Notes under the pieces: model-generated
Told to the model about the DNA's origin: nothing
The model's input: the letters and a program-made list of their open reading frames with translations, nothing else
Databases searched by the model: none
Program-made: the position numbers and the translations under genes
Part shown: piece by piece, positions 22,400-33,700 of the stretch
Numbering within the stretch: position 1 is the stretch's first letter
How the letters are laid out: each line of letters begins with the position of its first letter
Source: Halichondria panicea
Lineage: Eukaryota > Porifera > Demospongiae > Suberitida > Halichondriidae
Assembly (NCBI RefSeq): GCF_963675165.1
Contig: NC_087387.1
Location: 2,159,501-2,223,500, forward strand
Reading direction: 5' to 3'
DNA length: 64,000 bases

Positions 22400-22970
22400 T
22401 GTACCTAGGGTATATTATAGATTTGTACCCGAGGGCAGTTCTATGTATTTCCCGAGAAAATATATATACAACTGCATGAGGGTATAATATCCAAGATATC
22501 TATATGGTGCAGGTGGCTGGCACTGATTAGAAGCAAATAGAAGCTGTTATTGAAACGCATACATTTACAGTGGATTGCAGTGCACTTGTTGTCAAACAGC
22601 AAACCACAATTAGATTGCCAGATATGAAATTTACAATAACATTCTATTGTTATACCCTAAGCTTGCACTTTAGGGTCAAACTGAAATGTCAAACACTTTT
22701 TCAGCAGAATCTCATAATTGAACTTCTGGCCTGAATGTATATACATGTAAGTATAGCAAACCCATACACCAGAATTGAATCTATAAGGCTGAGGGGGATG
22801 TTAAATCTAAGACAAAGAAGGGCTCACAGTCGTATGTATAATAGTCTCACTATATAAAGATACCTATACCAGGAGTGTAGCTCCTGAAGAGCATTCTCCC
22901 CAAGTAGTCTATGTATTATGTAATACATGTGTGTATCAGTCTGTATGAATTACATTAGAATGCACTGTAA
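22400..22970. other. no gene; short repeat shared with 42.5 kb
   Basis: CGAGGGCAGTTCTATGTATT near 22431 recurs in the hairpin at 42450-42535. The rest is unassigned. Confidence 0.3.
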
Positions 22971-22974
22971 AAAC

Positions 22975-23730
22975 AAGTGGGTTGTTTCAACACTGACACA
23001 CGTGTCATTTGATTGTCCCTCCAAATGACATGCTACACGTGTGTCAAATTGAAGGTGTGTCGATTTGACCCACTTCTAGCGGGTCATTTGACACGTGTTA
23101 TTAATCATTCCAATTAACACCATTTCAATCTCATAAAACAATAAACAATAACAAAAATAATGACGAGTCTATATAGCGCTATAGCATAATTATAGTAACT
23201 GAAAATGAAACAAAAGTATTCAGAAGTGTTTGCAAAACTTGCATGCATGTATCCAGTTAATTATGAGTCTTTACTACAGTCCTTTGAACTTGTCTTCATA
23301 GCTAAAATAATGGTGAAAAATATTATAAGTTGTGAACGCATTGTATGAAATTACATACCTATTTCGGACCGGTATTAAGATTCAGACAGCTAGTTCACTT
23401 GGAGTGGTTAGGAAGGCCTACCTGCAAAAGAATAATTATGCTGATGAGCTGCAATAATAGTACTCAAATTTGTGTAAATGCCTTGACAACGGCTAGAAAA
23501 AAGAATCAGACCGCAAAAATTAATGTCAGAGCAGTTTGAGGATAGTTAAGAGGGCCTATATATATCACACATAAATGAAAGGTGTCAATTTAGCATGCAA
23601 ACGCATGTCAAACTGCTTTCCCAAAAATTAACACACTAACATGGGTGTCAAATTAATATATGTCATTTTTACTGTGTCAAAACCGGCACATGTGCTAAAT
23701 TCTACTGTGCTGAAACATCTGTGCTGAAAC
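22975..23730. repeat. compound repeat rich in GTGTCAAAT/ACACGTGT motifs
   Basis: Many inverted copies of ACACGTGTCATTTGA-like words at both ends (22990-23100 and 23580-23690) suggest a diverged TIR element. Similar words recur at 26690-26850. A partial copy of the ~320-bp tandem unit lies at about 23345-23540. Confidence 0.4.
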
Positions 23731-23999
23731 ATCTGTGCTGATTGTATTGTGCTAAATTAATTTCAAACATTAAAAACAACAATACATCAATTCAGTGTTA
23801 AAATTGTATCTAAACAAACGATAAGGATATACAAAAGTGAAAGGTTTCTTTTAACATAGTTAAACATAGCAAGTCTGCACTCAGATCACTGCAATTGCAA
23901 GATACTGCCTTTGACTTCTCAGCATCACCTGCATGCGCGAAGTAGAAAAATATGTCACATAAAAGCCAGTAGAATTATAACCAAGTATACCAAGTACTT

Positions 24000-24190
24000 T
24001 AGGCATCAATCGTTTTTAACAACAATCATGGGTCGATCACTACCCACTATTTGAGTTTCCCTGCGATTGCATGCACAGCAAAAATAATTATCATCAATCA
24101 ATGTGTGTATAAAAGCTAGCTATTAGTAGTTTTATGTTATGTAGCTTTGGCACCTCCACCGAGGCATCAGCACCCGCGGTGCTTTCATTA
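24000..24190 (-). repeat. MITE family A 5' end, reverse orientation
   Basis: From AATCGTTTTTAACAACAATC to CCGCGGTGCTTTCATT; the other half is absent. Confidence 0.65.
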
Positions 24191-24524
24191 GAAGAAGTAA
24201 ATAACTCACTTATTGTGCTATTAAACTTGGGCAATATAGCTAGGCTTCAATTGGTCTCCACTTTGTTGAGCCCCCATTCAACCTTTTACTTGCTTGTCCT
24301 TCCTGCATAATTATTATATTGTAGAGTTATTACAGGGTGTCATACAGGATTTTAAAGTAGAGGGGGAAATATAAGGCATTCTTTTAAAAAAAGTCAACTG
24401 CATGTTATTTCAATACCCTGGTTAGTAGCTATACAGACTACGGATACTCAGTCATACAACATTACTAATACCTGAATTTTAGGGGGGGGGGGGGGTTGGA
24501 GCCAGGGGGGATACTTCCCCTGTG

Positions 24525-25128
24525 TACTGTATGACACCCTGGTACAATTGGTACAATAATTATTATACAATAGCTGTGCAATTAATTGTACAGATGCTCC
24601 CCTGTGTACTGTATGACACCTGGTACAATACAATAGTTGTGCAATTACATTGTACAGATGCTCCCCCTGTGTACTGTATGACACCCTGGTACAATTGGTA
24701 CAATAATTATTATACAATAGCTGTGCAATTAATTGTACAGATGCTCCCCTGTGTACTGTACGACACCTGGTACAATACAATAGCTGTGCAATTACATTGT
24801 ACAGATGCTCCCTTGTGTACTGTACAACACCTGGTACAATACAATAGCTGTGCAATTACATTGTACAGATGCTCCCTTGTGTACTGTACGACACCTGGTA
24901 CAATACAATAGCTGTGCAATTACATTGTACAGATGCTCCCTTGTGTACTGTACGACACCTGGTACAATACAATAGCTGTGCAATTACATTGTACAGATGC
25001 TCCCTTGTGTACTGTACGACACCTGGTACAATACAATAGCTGTGCAATTACATTGTACAGATGCTCCCTTGTGTACTGTACAACACCTGGTACAATACAA
25101 TAGCTGTGCAATTACATTGTACAGCATT
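24525..25128 (+). repeat. 64-bp minisatellite, about 9 units
   Basis: Unit landmarks are TGCTCCCTTGTGTACTGTAC, GACACCTGGTACAATACAAT and AGCTGTGCAATTACATTGTA. The first units carry an extra GTACAATTGGTACAATAATT insert and alternate with plain ones, so the array begins as a composite of about 140 bp and then becomes a uniform 64-bp array. Confidence 0.9.
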
Positions 25129-25229
25129 GTTCAGCATGTTGAGGGAAACTTACCTAGTTCCACAGTTTTTTCAAACAGCTCTCAAACCATGTCTAAACTC
25201 AACTTCTTTTCTTCTTTGCAAGAACAGCA

Positions 25230-25560
25230 AAAAAAAAATCTTTGTTGCTATGCAGCTGCAGCTGCACATCTGTTGTACTGCATGCCCTTATTTGGTACTG
25301 AAAACAGCACACTGTGCTGAATTAGCATGTTTACCTGTTTCAGCACACCCATTACATTTAGCACAGTCCATTTAGCACATGTAATCGAACATCAAAATCA
25401 CAAGCCATGAAAAAGCACACCAATATATACAACACGTAGGCTGTGCTATATGCCTATAAAACAGCACATGTAGTGTGCTGAATCACTGTTTAGCACACCA
25501 CGGTGCTAATATAGCACACACTCAGGGTCTAAAACAGCACACTCTGTGTACATGTAGAAT
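25230..25560. repeat. inverted partner of the 23.7 kb AGCACA-rich block
   Basis: AAAACAGCACACTGTGCTGA and TTTAGCACA words here mirror TGTGCTAAATT/TGTGCTGAAACA at 23695-23755. The two may be ends of one large element into which the 64-bp array expanded. Confidence 0.35.
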
Positions 25561-26290
25561 AATAGCATACAAATCCAATGTGTGTATGTGTTGTGGCAAA
25601 AAATGTGGTAAAACTTGTATGTATGGTTATAATAGGAAATGTACCTCAAATTTGTGCCCTGACAGGGACCAGTATTAAGATTCAGACAGCTAGCTCACTT
25701 GGAGGGTGGTTAGGATGGCCTACCTGCAGAATAATAACTATGCTGATGACAATAATAGTACTCAAATTTGTGTAAATGCCTTGACAATGGCTAGAAAAAA
25801 GAATCGGACCGCAAAAATAAATGTTAGAGCAGATTAAGGATGGTTAAGAGGGCCTACATGTAGAATAATAGCATACAAATCCATGTGTGTATGTGTTGTG
25901 GCAAAAAATGTGGTAAAACCGTTGTATGTAATAAATTAAATTGATAGGAAACGTACCTCAAATGTGTGCCCTGACAGGGACTAGTATTAAGATTCAGACA
26001 GCTAGCTCACTTGGAGGGTGGTTAGGAAGGCCTACCTGCAGAAGAATAATTATGATTGCTGATGAGCTACAATAATAGTTATTTATTTATTAGTACTGTA
26101 CTCAAATTTGTGTAAATGCCTTGACAACGGCTAGTAAAAAGAATCAGACTGCGCAAATAAATGTTAGGGCAGTTTAAGGATAGTGTTAAGAGGGCCTACA
26201 TGTAGAATAATAGCATACAAATCCAATTGTGTGTATGTGTTGTGGCAAAAAATCTTGTATATATAGCTATAACAATAGGAAACGTACCTT
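25555..26290 (+). repeat. ~320-bp tandem repeat, two full and one partial copy
   Basis: Each copy runs AGAATAATAGCATACAAATC, ATGTGTTGTGGCAAAAAAT, ATTAAGATTCAGACAGCTAG, TCACTTGGAGGGTGGTTAGG and AATGCCTTGACAA. Copy starts are near 25555, 25861 and 26203. A single diverged copy is at about 23345-23540. Non-coding. Confidence 0.8.
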
Positions 26291-27797
26291 TGAGCCCCTC
26301 TGTTTCATACACTATCACAATCGAAGGAGTCTGCCATTGTTGAGAAAGGAGAATTACTGACTCATAAGCCAAAAAAACAAGTAGAGTCTATCAATTCTGC
26401 AATAATTACATATTAATAGTCTTTTTAATAGAGAATATAAACCTACCACTGAAAAACTGGGTAGTTTCAGAGTTGAGGGTGGTTCCAGCAGTTCAATTCT
26501 TTGAAGTGAACAGTTGTCTCGACTGTACTGTACTATACTTGGTTGAACTAACTAGCAAGCGCTAGCTACCATTTAAACAGTCTCACTCGTTGCTATGTCA
26601 CATTTGTTGCCAGGGACATATGAAGTATGATTTTTACAAGTGATTGTGTTATCACTTGTAACAATCATGTTTATATGTAATGTGCATAAGAAACGACACA
26701 TGTGTAATGGGTTGTTTTCATTCAGTGGGTTAAAACGACATATTTTTAGCTGTGATAAACTTTTCTAGAGGGTAAATAACACACTTTAAGCAGTTTGGCA
26801 CATGTGTAACACGCTACACGCGTGCTATAATGGCACATCTCTTTTTACAGTGTGCTTGTCAATGCTTGACTGACTGTATGCATGTCATGTAAATAATTTT
26901 GAAGGGGGCATGCAGAGAGCTTCAGTGAGTATCTGCTGAGAAAATGATTCTCATGGCCCTATGCTTTTTACCTTATAAAGTGCCAAGTTAGAGTAGTTGG
27001 TGAAAGTTTAGCTAAGAAAATAATCAGAATTATCTGTTTGGTAATTCTCTGTTGCAATTGCACTGCAATCTATACTGTACAACTGAGTAGTATATAGTCA
27101 ACACTGTTTGATCGGTGTACATTGTGTGCGTGTGCATGCTTGGCACTTGACAAACCATTTACAACTTCAACACTCTTGGATGTCTTCCGGTTACGTAATG
27201 TGACATATTGCTTTCGACAATTTTAGTTACTTTAGGTCCTTAAAGAGTGTATAGGGTGGACTTCAGGCTGACCACAGTCATGCATATACCGTATATAATG
27301 GTGTATGGTATGGTATATTAGTATCAGATCTAGAGCACATCATGCATGGTACAAGTGAAGCAAAAATTTGTATTTTGAGTATACAAAACAGCTGTATATA
27401 TATATAGGTACATGATGCAGGCTGTCTCTCGATCGCAGCATGTGCCCAACTGCATGCATGCATATTATAGTTCAGAACAATAAGGATTGTCTAAAAACTA
27501 CAAATGTGAAGCTAAAATTGGCATTTGGAGTACACAACAGCTGTATGTAGGTACTGCTTATTTGGCTCATTCACAAAGGTTTTTCACTGGCAATTGTAGT
27601 CGCAGCATGCATGTCCCAGCTTGCATTGTTTAGGGTATGCACGTGCCCTGTATGCATTTTAGTTAGCATTTGGAGTATAGTACAAACACATCACCTTGGA
27701 ATCTATGTAAAGAGAGTGATCGAGTATATACTGTCCAGTTGCATTAAATTATAGCTGCTGTGCATCAAAACTTCATTAACTGACGTGAATCAGAACT
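26291..27797. other. intergenic region upstream of the GBP-FN3 gene
   Basis: No exon recognised. Holds ACACATGTG-rich repeat at 26690-26850 and a lone 100-bp minisatellite unit at 27360-27560. TGACGTGA at 27781 resembles a CRE site 10 bases before the proposed ATG; whether it acts is unknown. Confidence 0.35.
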
Positions 27798-30700
27798 ATG
27801 GCATCCAAGCCCACCACAGAGTCTTTATTGGATGGCTATGAAGTTGTGGCTGTAAATCAAGGTTGGCAGTAGTTATATATAGATCAAGATGCACATGCAT
27901 GTTTGAATATATTGCTCGTGAGATCCTAAAACATATTGCAAACATGGTTAAGGAAGTTCTAAGCAAGCTAGGCCCCGGATGTAAGAAGTATAATAATATC
28001 GGATAAAATCTGTCACTTCATGCAGAGTGAAGTCCATTTCTTGAGCCCTATAAGTAACCTGCGGTGTAGCAGTAACTTGTTCTTGACTTGAACTTTTATT
28101 TGGAGCACTTGATTTCTCCAACACTTTAGTGATTTATAATTACGTAATTTCATGAGGTCTCCGGATAATATACCACACTTACGTCACCACTAATTGATCT
28201 CAATGGTTAACAGCTGTAGGATATATAGAATATTAGCATACAGCCCCAGGCATGCGCAGTTTTTCAAGTTGTTTTTTAGTTTTTTCATTTGTTCAAGCAA
28301 AGAGAAAAGAGCGATGCTTGACAGTACTAAGACTCAAAGCGACGGCAGAAACACGGAAGGTGCTCTCCAACAAGATGGCTAAGCTTCCATGGGTCCATGG
28401 GCGCGGTTTAGATACATTTTATCCAAGAAGAGCTTGCAACTCCAGTAGGGGACGTCGAATGGTCAATGCTTGGACCAAGGAAGCTCTTGAGCATGCATCT
28501 GTAGGAGTCAACATGTTGCTCAACTAGCTCTTTGACGGCTGCAAAATCCGGCATAGTCTTGTTTTTTTTGCAGTCTGCATCGTGGATTGAATTGTTGCTA
28601 GGGGGAGGTCCTTTTATAGTGCTGCGGTCACGTGGTATAAATCAGATATGCCACACCTACTCGGAGGTTATGCACCCATATATCCTCCGCTACCGTGGTT
28701 ACTTCGAGGCGGCTCTTAGGTGTGGTATATCCTATACTTATCAAACTAAAAAAACATTTGCAATGTGAACGTTGCTAGGATTGCCAGGAAAAGAAAAGTG
28801 CGAAAAAGCGAAGAAACAAGAAATTCGGCGAGTGCATAACTCCAATCCGTTACAACTTCATTCACATGTACTGTTTCAATTTTTTGTTCGTTTTGTGCTT
28901 TTCCTGGCCAATTCTTCAGTAATTTTTATCATATAATTATAGTGAATTTTTTGCAAGCTATATAATGTGTTTGTGATGATTTCCCTTACAGTATTGAGCA
29001 AACATGCAAGTGTTGGATGTGTGGGTGGATGATTGTGAATTCAGTTATTCGCGGTTCATTTTTACCCAACTTGTATTTTAATTCTAATTCTAAAATCAGT
29101 AGGCCACTCGGCTGTACATGTTCATGGCGTTGTAACGGATTGGAGTTATGCACTCACCGAATTTCTTGTTTCTTCGCTTTTTCGCGCTTTTCTTTTCCTG
29201 GCAATCCTAGCAACGTTCACATTGCAAATGTTTTTTTAGTTTGATTCCCTTTCTTTTTCAGTACAGCAGTATTTTTATACTCTTCAATAATGAAATGTGA
29301 AATGCCTAAGAGGAATGTCAAGAAGCAAGAGAAGTTCAAGAAGAGAAGAGAAGACAGGCCATGCAGACTGGAATATATGAACACATAATTCTTATTACAG
29401 TGTTCATTTATCTATGCATGTTAAATACTAGAGTGTATACTTCAAGTGCAAAAGCATGGAGGCCTATGGTAGATCTAGCCAGTAGCATACCTGAGTTGAG
29501 AATGGAGAGAAGTTGGAGAAAAGGCAGTGGCGGATCTAGGATTCTTGAAAAAGGGGGGTTCCAGGGCTCTGAGCGGGCCAAGGACTGTTAAAAAAAAGGT
29601 CGTCACTTCTTCTAAACAGTGAGCATGCATTAACACACCGAATTTTTTCCTCTAAAAAAAGGTCATCACTTTTCATGAAGCAGTCTGCATGCACTCGCTG
29701 GAGAGTTTTTAGCCTTCATAGTCACTGAAACTGCACAGACAAAGCTTCACAGGACTAACAAGGACTAAAGGTAAGTGAGAAGTGCATGTGAAAGCTAGTA
29801 AGAAAGGAACAACTTGCTAACTAGTTGCTTGAGCCTCCCACTCACTTCTTTCTCAAAGGGGGGTTCAATTGAACCCAAAGAACCCCCTCTGGATCCGCCA
29901 CTGAAAAGACTAGGGACTGTTTGTGTACCGATCGATGTCACAGCCGGTTAACCAGCCACGCCCATCTCATAAGTTGCCATGTGCGTTGCTGTGGCAGTCA
30001 TTTAAAGATGGCGGAATTGCGTAGGTAAGAAAAGTGGAGCCTGAGAGGTCATCTGCCTCTTGGAAGCGGACGCAATTCTGCGAAAAACGCCCATGGTCCG
30101 GGTTCTAGTCGACTAGAGGCTGTATCTAGAATCTTCTGAACATGTCTGTACAAGGAGGAAATGCTTTCCAAGAAAGTTACTTACTTACTAACTTACTTAG
30201 TCAGTCAGACGAAACGCGGTGAAATATGAAAATAGTGCAATTTTTCAAATATCAATAGTAATGCATGAGAATATTCATTGACTATAATTTCACACATTTA
30301 GACAGATAAAAGGCTAACTAAGCTATCTGTCAACTCAGTTTCTTGCTGTGGCCTTTCCCTGCAGAAATAGAGCAGTCTAAACACGAGTCAAAATTTGTGC
30401 AATAATTGAAAACACACACAACTGCACTGTCAATCCTATATGTACAACCTACTGGTTGTACTAATAGTGCAGAGCAATAGCTAAATTATGTAAAAACAAT
30501 GTGAAATATGCCTTTATTTCTTTGAAACACTGATTGAATTGTACAGGAGGTGCACAAGCAGACATTAACCGCACACACCAAGAGGGAAATGATCTTATAA
30601 CTCGAGAGAAAACGCAAAAAGGTTTATATAATCACAATAATATATATAAGACTATAGTCTAAGAATTGTAAGCATTATGATTATATATAGCTACACATTA

Positions 30701-33700
30701 ATCAGATGTGATCGAGCTCAAACCTGCGTGTGTATCATGATTGTTATTTTTCTTGTGTCACATGTAGATCCTAAAAAACGAAAATTGGGAGAAGTAAAAC
30801 TTCCTCCATCTATACCACTTGTCAGACACGATCAAGAAAGCAAATCAATTGTTGTGGACAAGGAAGCTGTGAAATTTTTAAATCATATTACAAAACCGGT
30901 TGCTGTTCTGGGCATATGTGGCCCTTATAGAACTGGAAAGTCATACTTCTTGTCACAAGTGTTAGGTGGAGATGATTTCACAGTTAGCCACTCCAGGGAT
31001 CCATGCACCAAAGGAATCTGGATGTCCACTAATGTATTAGAATTTGATGACCACACCCTAATACTACTCGATACAGAGGGTATAGGTGCTGCTCAGGCAA
31101 GCGAGAGCTCCTCCAAAGAGGAAGTGACAGGTATCCTCATTCTTGTCACTCTACTGAGCTCGTGTTTGATATACAATACCAAGGGTGGAGCATTTACTGA
31201 ATCAGACGTGCAGCAAATGAGGTACATAACATTCTTGTCAATGCATGGAAAGTAATCATCACTGTATATATAACCTTGTGGCCAGATAATACTACGAAGT
31301 AGTATGTGTATAATTATGTAGAGAACTGAAGTGCTACTTGAACTCTCGTAGAAAGGTGATAGGCAACGCCTCACGTTATGCTATAGGTAAATACAGTGTG
31401 TGACGTGCAGCAAATGAGGTACACAACATTTTGAAAAGTAATCATTAGTGTTATAATTTATATTTATTTAATTTATATAGTTATAATTTATATAATTTAT
31501 ATAGTTATAATTTATAACTAGGGGTACACATGGTGCAATCCTCGCTCAGTCCATTTGCTTGGCTTATGACACCATTTAACCCTTTCCCGGCTTTAGCTGT
31601 CATATGACGGCAGCGGTAGTCAGAGGAGGTATGGCAAGGTCAAAAGGTCACTAATGAATTTATCACGTGAGCTTATGTTTTGTGTAGGATTTCCTGTTTG
31701 CCACTGTACCCTGCTTAATATAAGATTACTCTTTGCATAGATACTGGAAAATAGAACTTGAAAACTAACTGTACCCTCAAGGTACAGCTGTATTTCGAAG
31801 AAAAAATAGCAAGTGAACTTTTGACCCTTTTGACCTCAGAGAACCGCCTAAACTACAAGCCTCACTAACTTAAATAAGGGCCGCTCATAGAATTGTGGAT
31901 GATAGAGTTAAAGGCCTCTACCTCCAAAAAGGAGCCTACTGGTAAGACTCCATTAAAGCCCAAGCACAATTGAACATTCATAAAATGGAGCAGATTAATT
32001 AACATTGTCTTTCTTGATCACATGATTGTATATAGGCCTATATAAAGTTTAGTGCACACAATACAGTATTATGCTCTGTTAATGTTTCACAAGGCGGATC
32101 AATGGTCCAGTCTCTGTATAGCCCTTGTAAATCTGTATCTTCAGAACTGCCATACATAATCTTCATTGTCACTACAGTGGTGCGTGCATCAAGTCTGTTG
32201 TATTGCCTTCCTCCTTGTTACAAGAATTTCTATTTATATAACAACGAGGCATCAGCCACCTGATTCATTCATACATTTATAGGGGAATCTGTCTCACAAA
32301 TTTTTGGACCTGCACGTAGACAAAAGAGACAGTGTTGGGTATTTTATGATAAATACAAATACATGTAGCAAGCCTAGCTAGTCTGAAAGCTTACCTCGAT
32401 GATACAACTTTATTAGCTGTTGGAGGATGCACTTCTGGTGTCATGTCCTCATTCAACAAGCAGTTCAACAGCTCTACTGATGTGGATCCATCTTGATGCA
32501 AATAAATATGTTCATTATTATGCCTCGATGCGCATGCACAAGCGAGGTATACGGTAGTGTGTTTGTGTGTCTGTGTGTCTGTGTGTCTGTGTGTGTGTGT
32601 GTGTAGACCGCTACAGCTGCTCAAGGATGAATTAAGAGTTTCTATAGGCTTCTAGTCATGTTTAATTGGGTTTTAATTTGTGGATTTGCAAAATAATGCT
32701 TTGTTCTTGAGTTATGCCTAGTTTTGGAATGCTATTGCAGCCTTTTCAGAAGAGTCCGTAGCAAAACTTGTTCACCGAGTGTTACTACTCTACTTAGTAG
32801 TTAGCTCTGCACTAGAACGCTAGCTATTGGTAGCTGCAAGAGTGAGCAGAGAGCTGCAAGGCTCTCTGCTGACTTGCAGCCATTAATTTTAGACTTGAAC
32901 TTTTGGCATCGATCGTTTTTAACAACAATCATGGTTGATCATTACCCACTATTCGGTTGATTGCATGGCAAAATTCATCATGATAATTATAATCAATGTG
33001 TGTATAAAAGCTAGCTATTAGTAGTTTTATGTTATGTAGCTTTGGCACCTCCACCGAGGCATCAGCACCCGCGGTGCTTTCATTAGACCTGTAGTATTTT
33101 ATTTGGTGCACGGTTCAAAGTACAAATCATGCAAGCTAGCCATGACCTTTTGACTTTGTCGTACCTCCTCTGAGCGGTAGTGAAAAAATTGTTGTGCACA
33201 TGTGTTAGAGCTATGTGCACGCTGTAGGTACCAGCACATGCGCATTGAGCACATGCGCATTGAGCTGCTCTTTCACGTGGTATATTGTATTAATCTCGCT
33301 CCTCTGGTTGCCTATCTCGCTCTTTTTTGGTATGCTTTGAGACAATACATGAGGCGGACAGCTACTCCTACTTGGAAATCTTGTGCCTAGTTTCAACCTC
33401 TGGCTCAATAAGAATCTCAAATTGTGCCTTCTTTGCCTTGAATTCGGTTGGTGCAAGGTTTGGCCGCCTTACATCTTACAACCATCTCTCTGCCTCCCAG
33501 TTACGCTCTACGGGTCAGAGCTTTGGTCCCTCACAAAAATGGACCTAACAATGTTGGATTGAGATGCCCCTCGCTAGCACTCACAAGCCTTATTGGCTCT
33601 TTGGGGATCTCCTCTCTAGTAGACTGCAGGCAGCTTTGCTTTATAAACTTTATTGCACGCATGTCAACAAATGATCTTCCTAAGAGAATACTAATGGAAT

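Noticed and set aside
24448..25375. ORFs of 60-135 codons over the 64-bp array
   Set aside because: Products of the tandem repeat in every frame; no independent coding evidence.
18305..26290. CRISPR-like array
   Set aside because: Units are contiguous tandem repeats without unique spacers, in a eukaryotic genome.
28378..28527. 50-codon ORF starting MAKLPWVHGRGLDTFYPRRA in GBP-FN3 intron 1
   Set aside because: It has an ATG in fair context but no domain, no splice partner in phase with the GBP exons, and lies among repeats.
30008..30024. ATGGCGGAATTGCGTAG/GTAAGA as a first exon of GBP-FN3
   Set aside because: It sits inside dispersed repeat F, and its phase (ending two bases into a codon) does not fit the phase-1 acceptor at 30768, unlike the exon at 27798.
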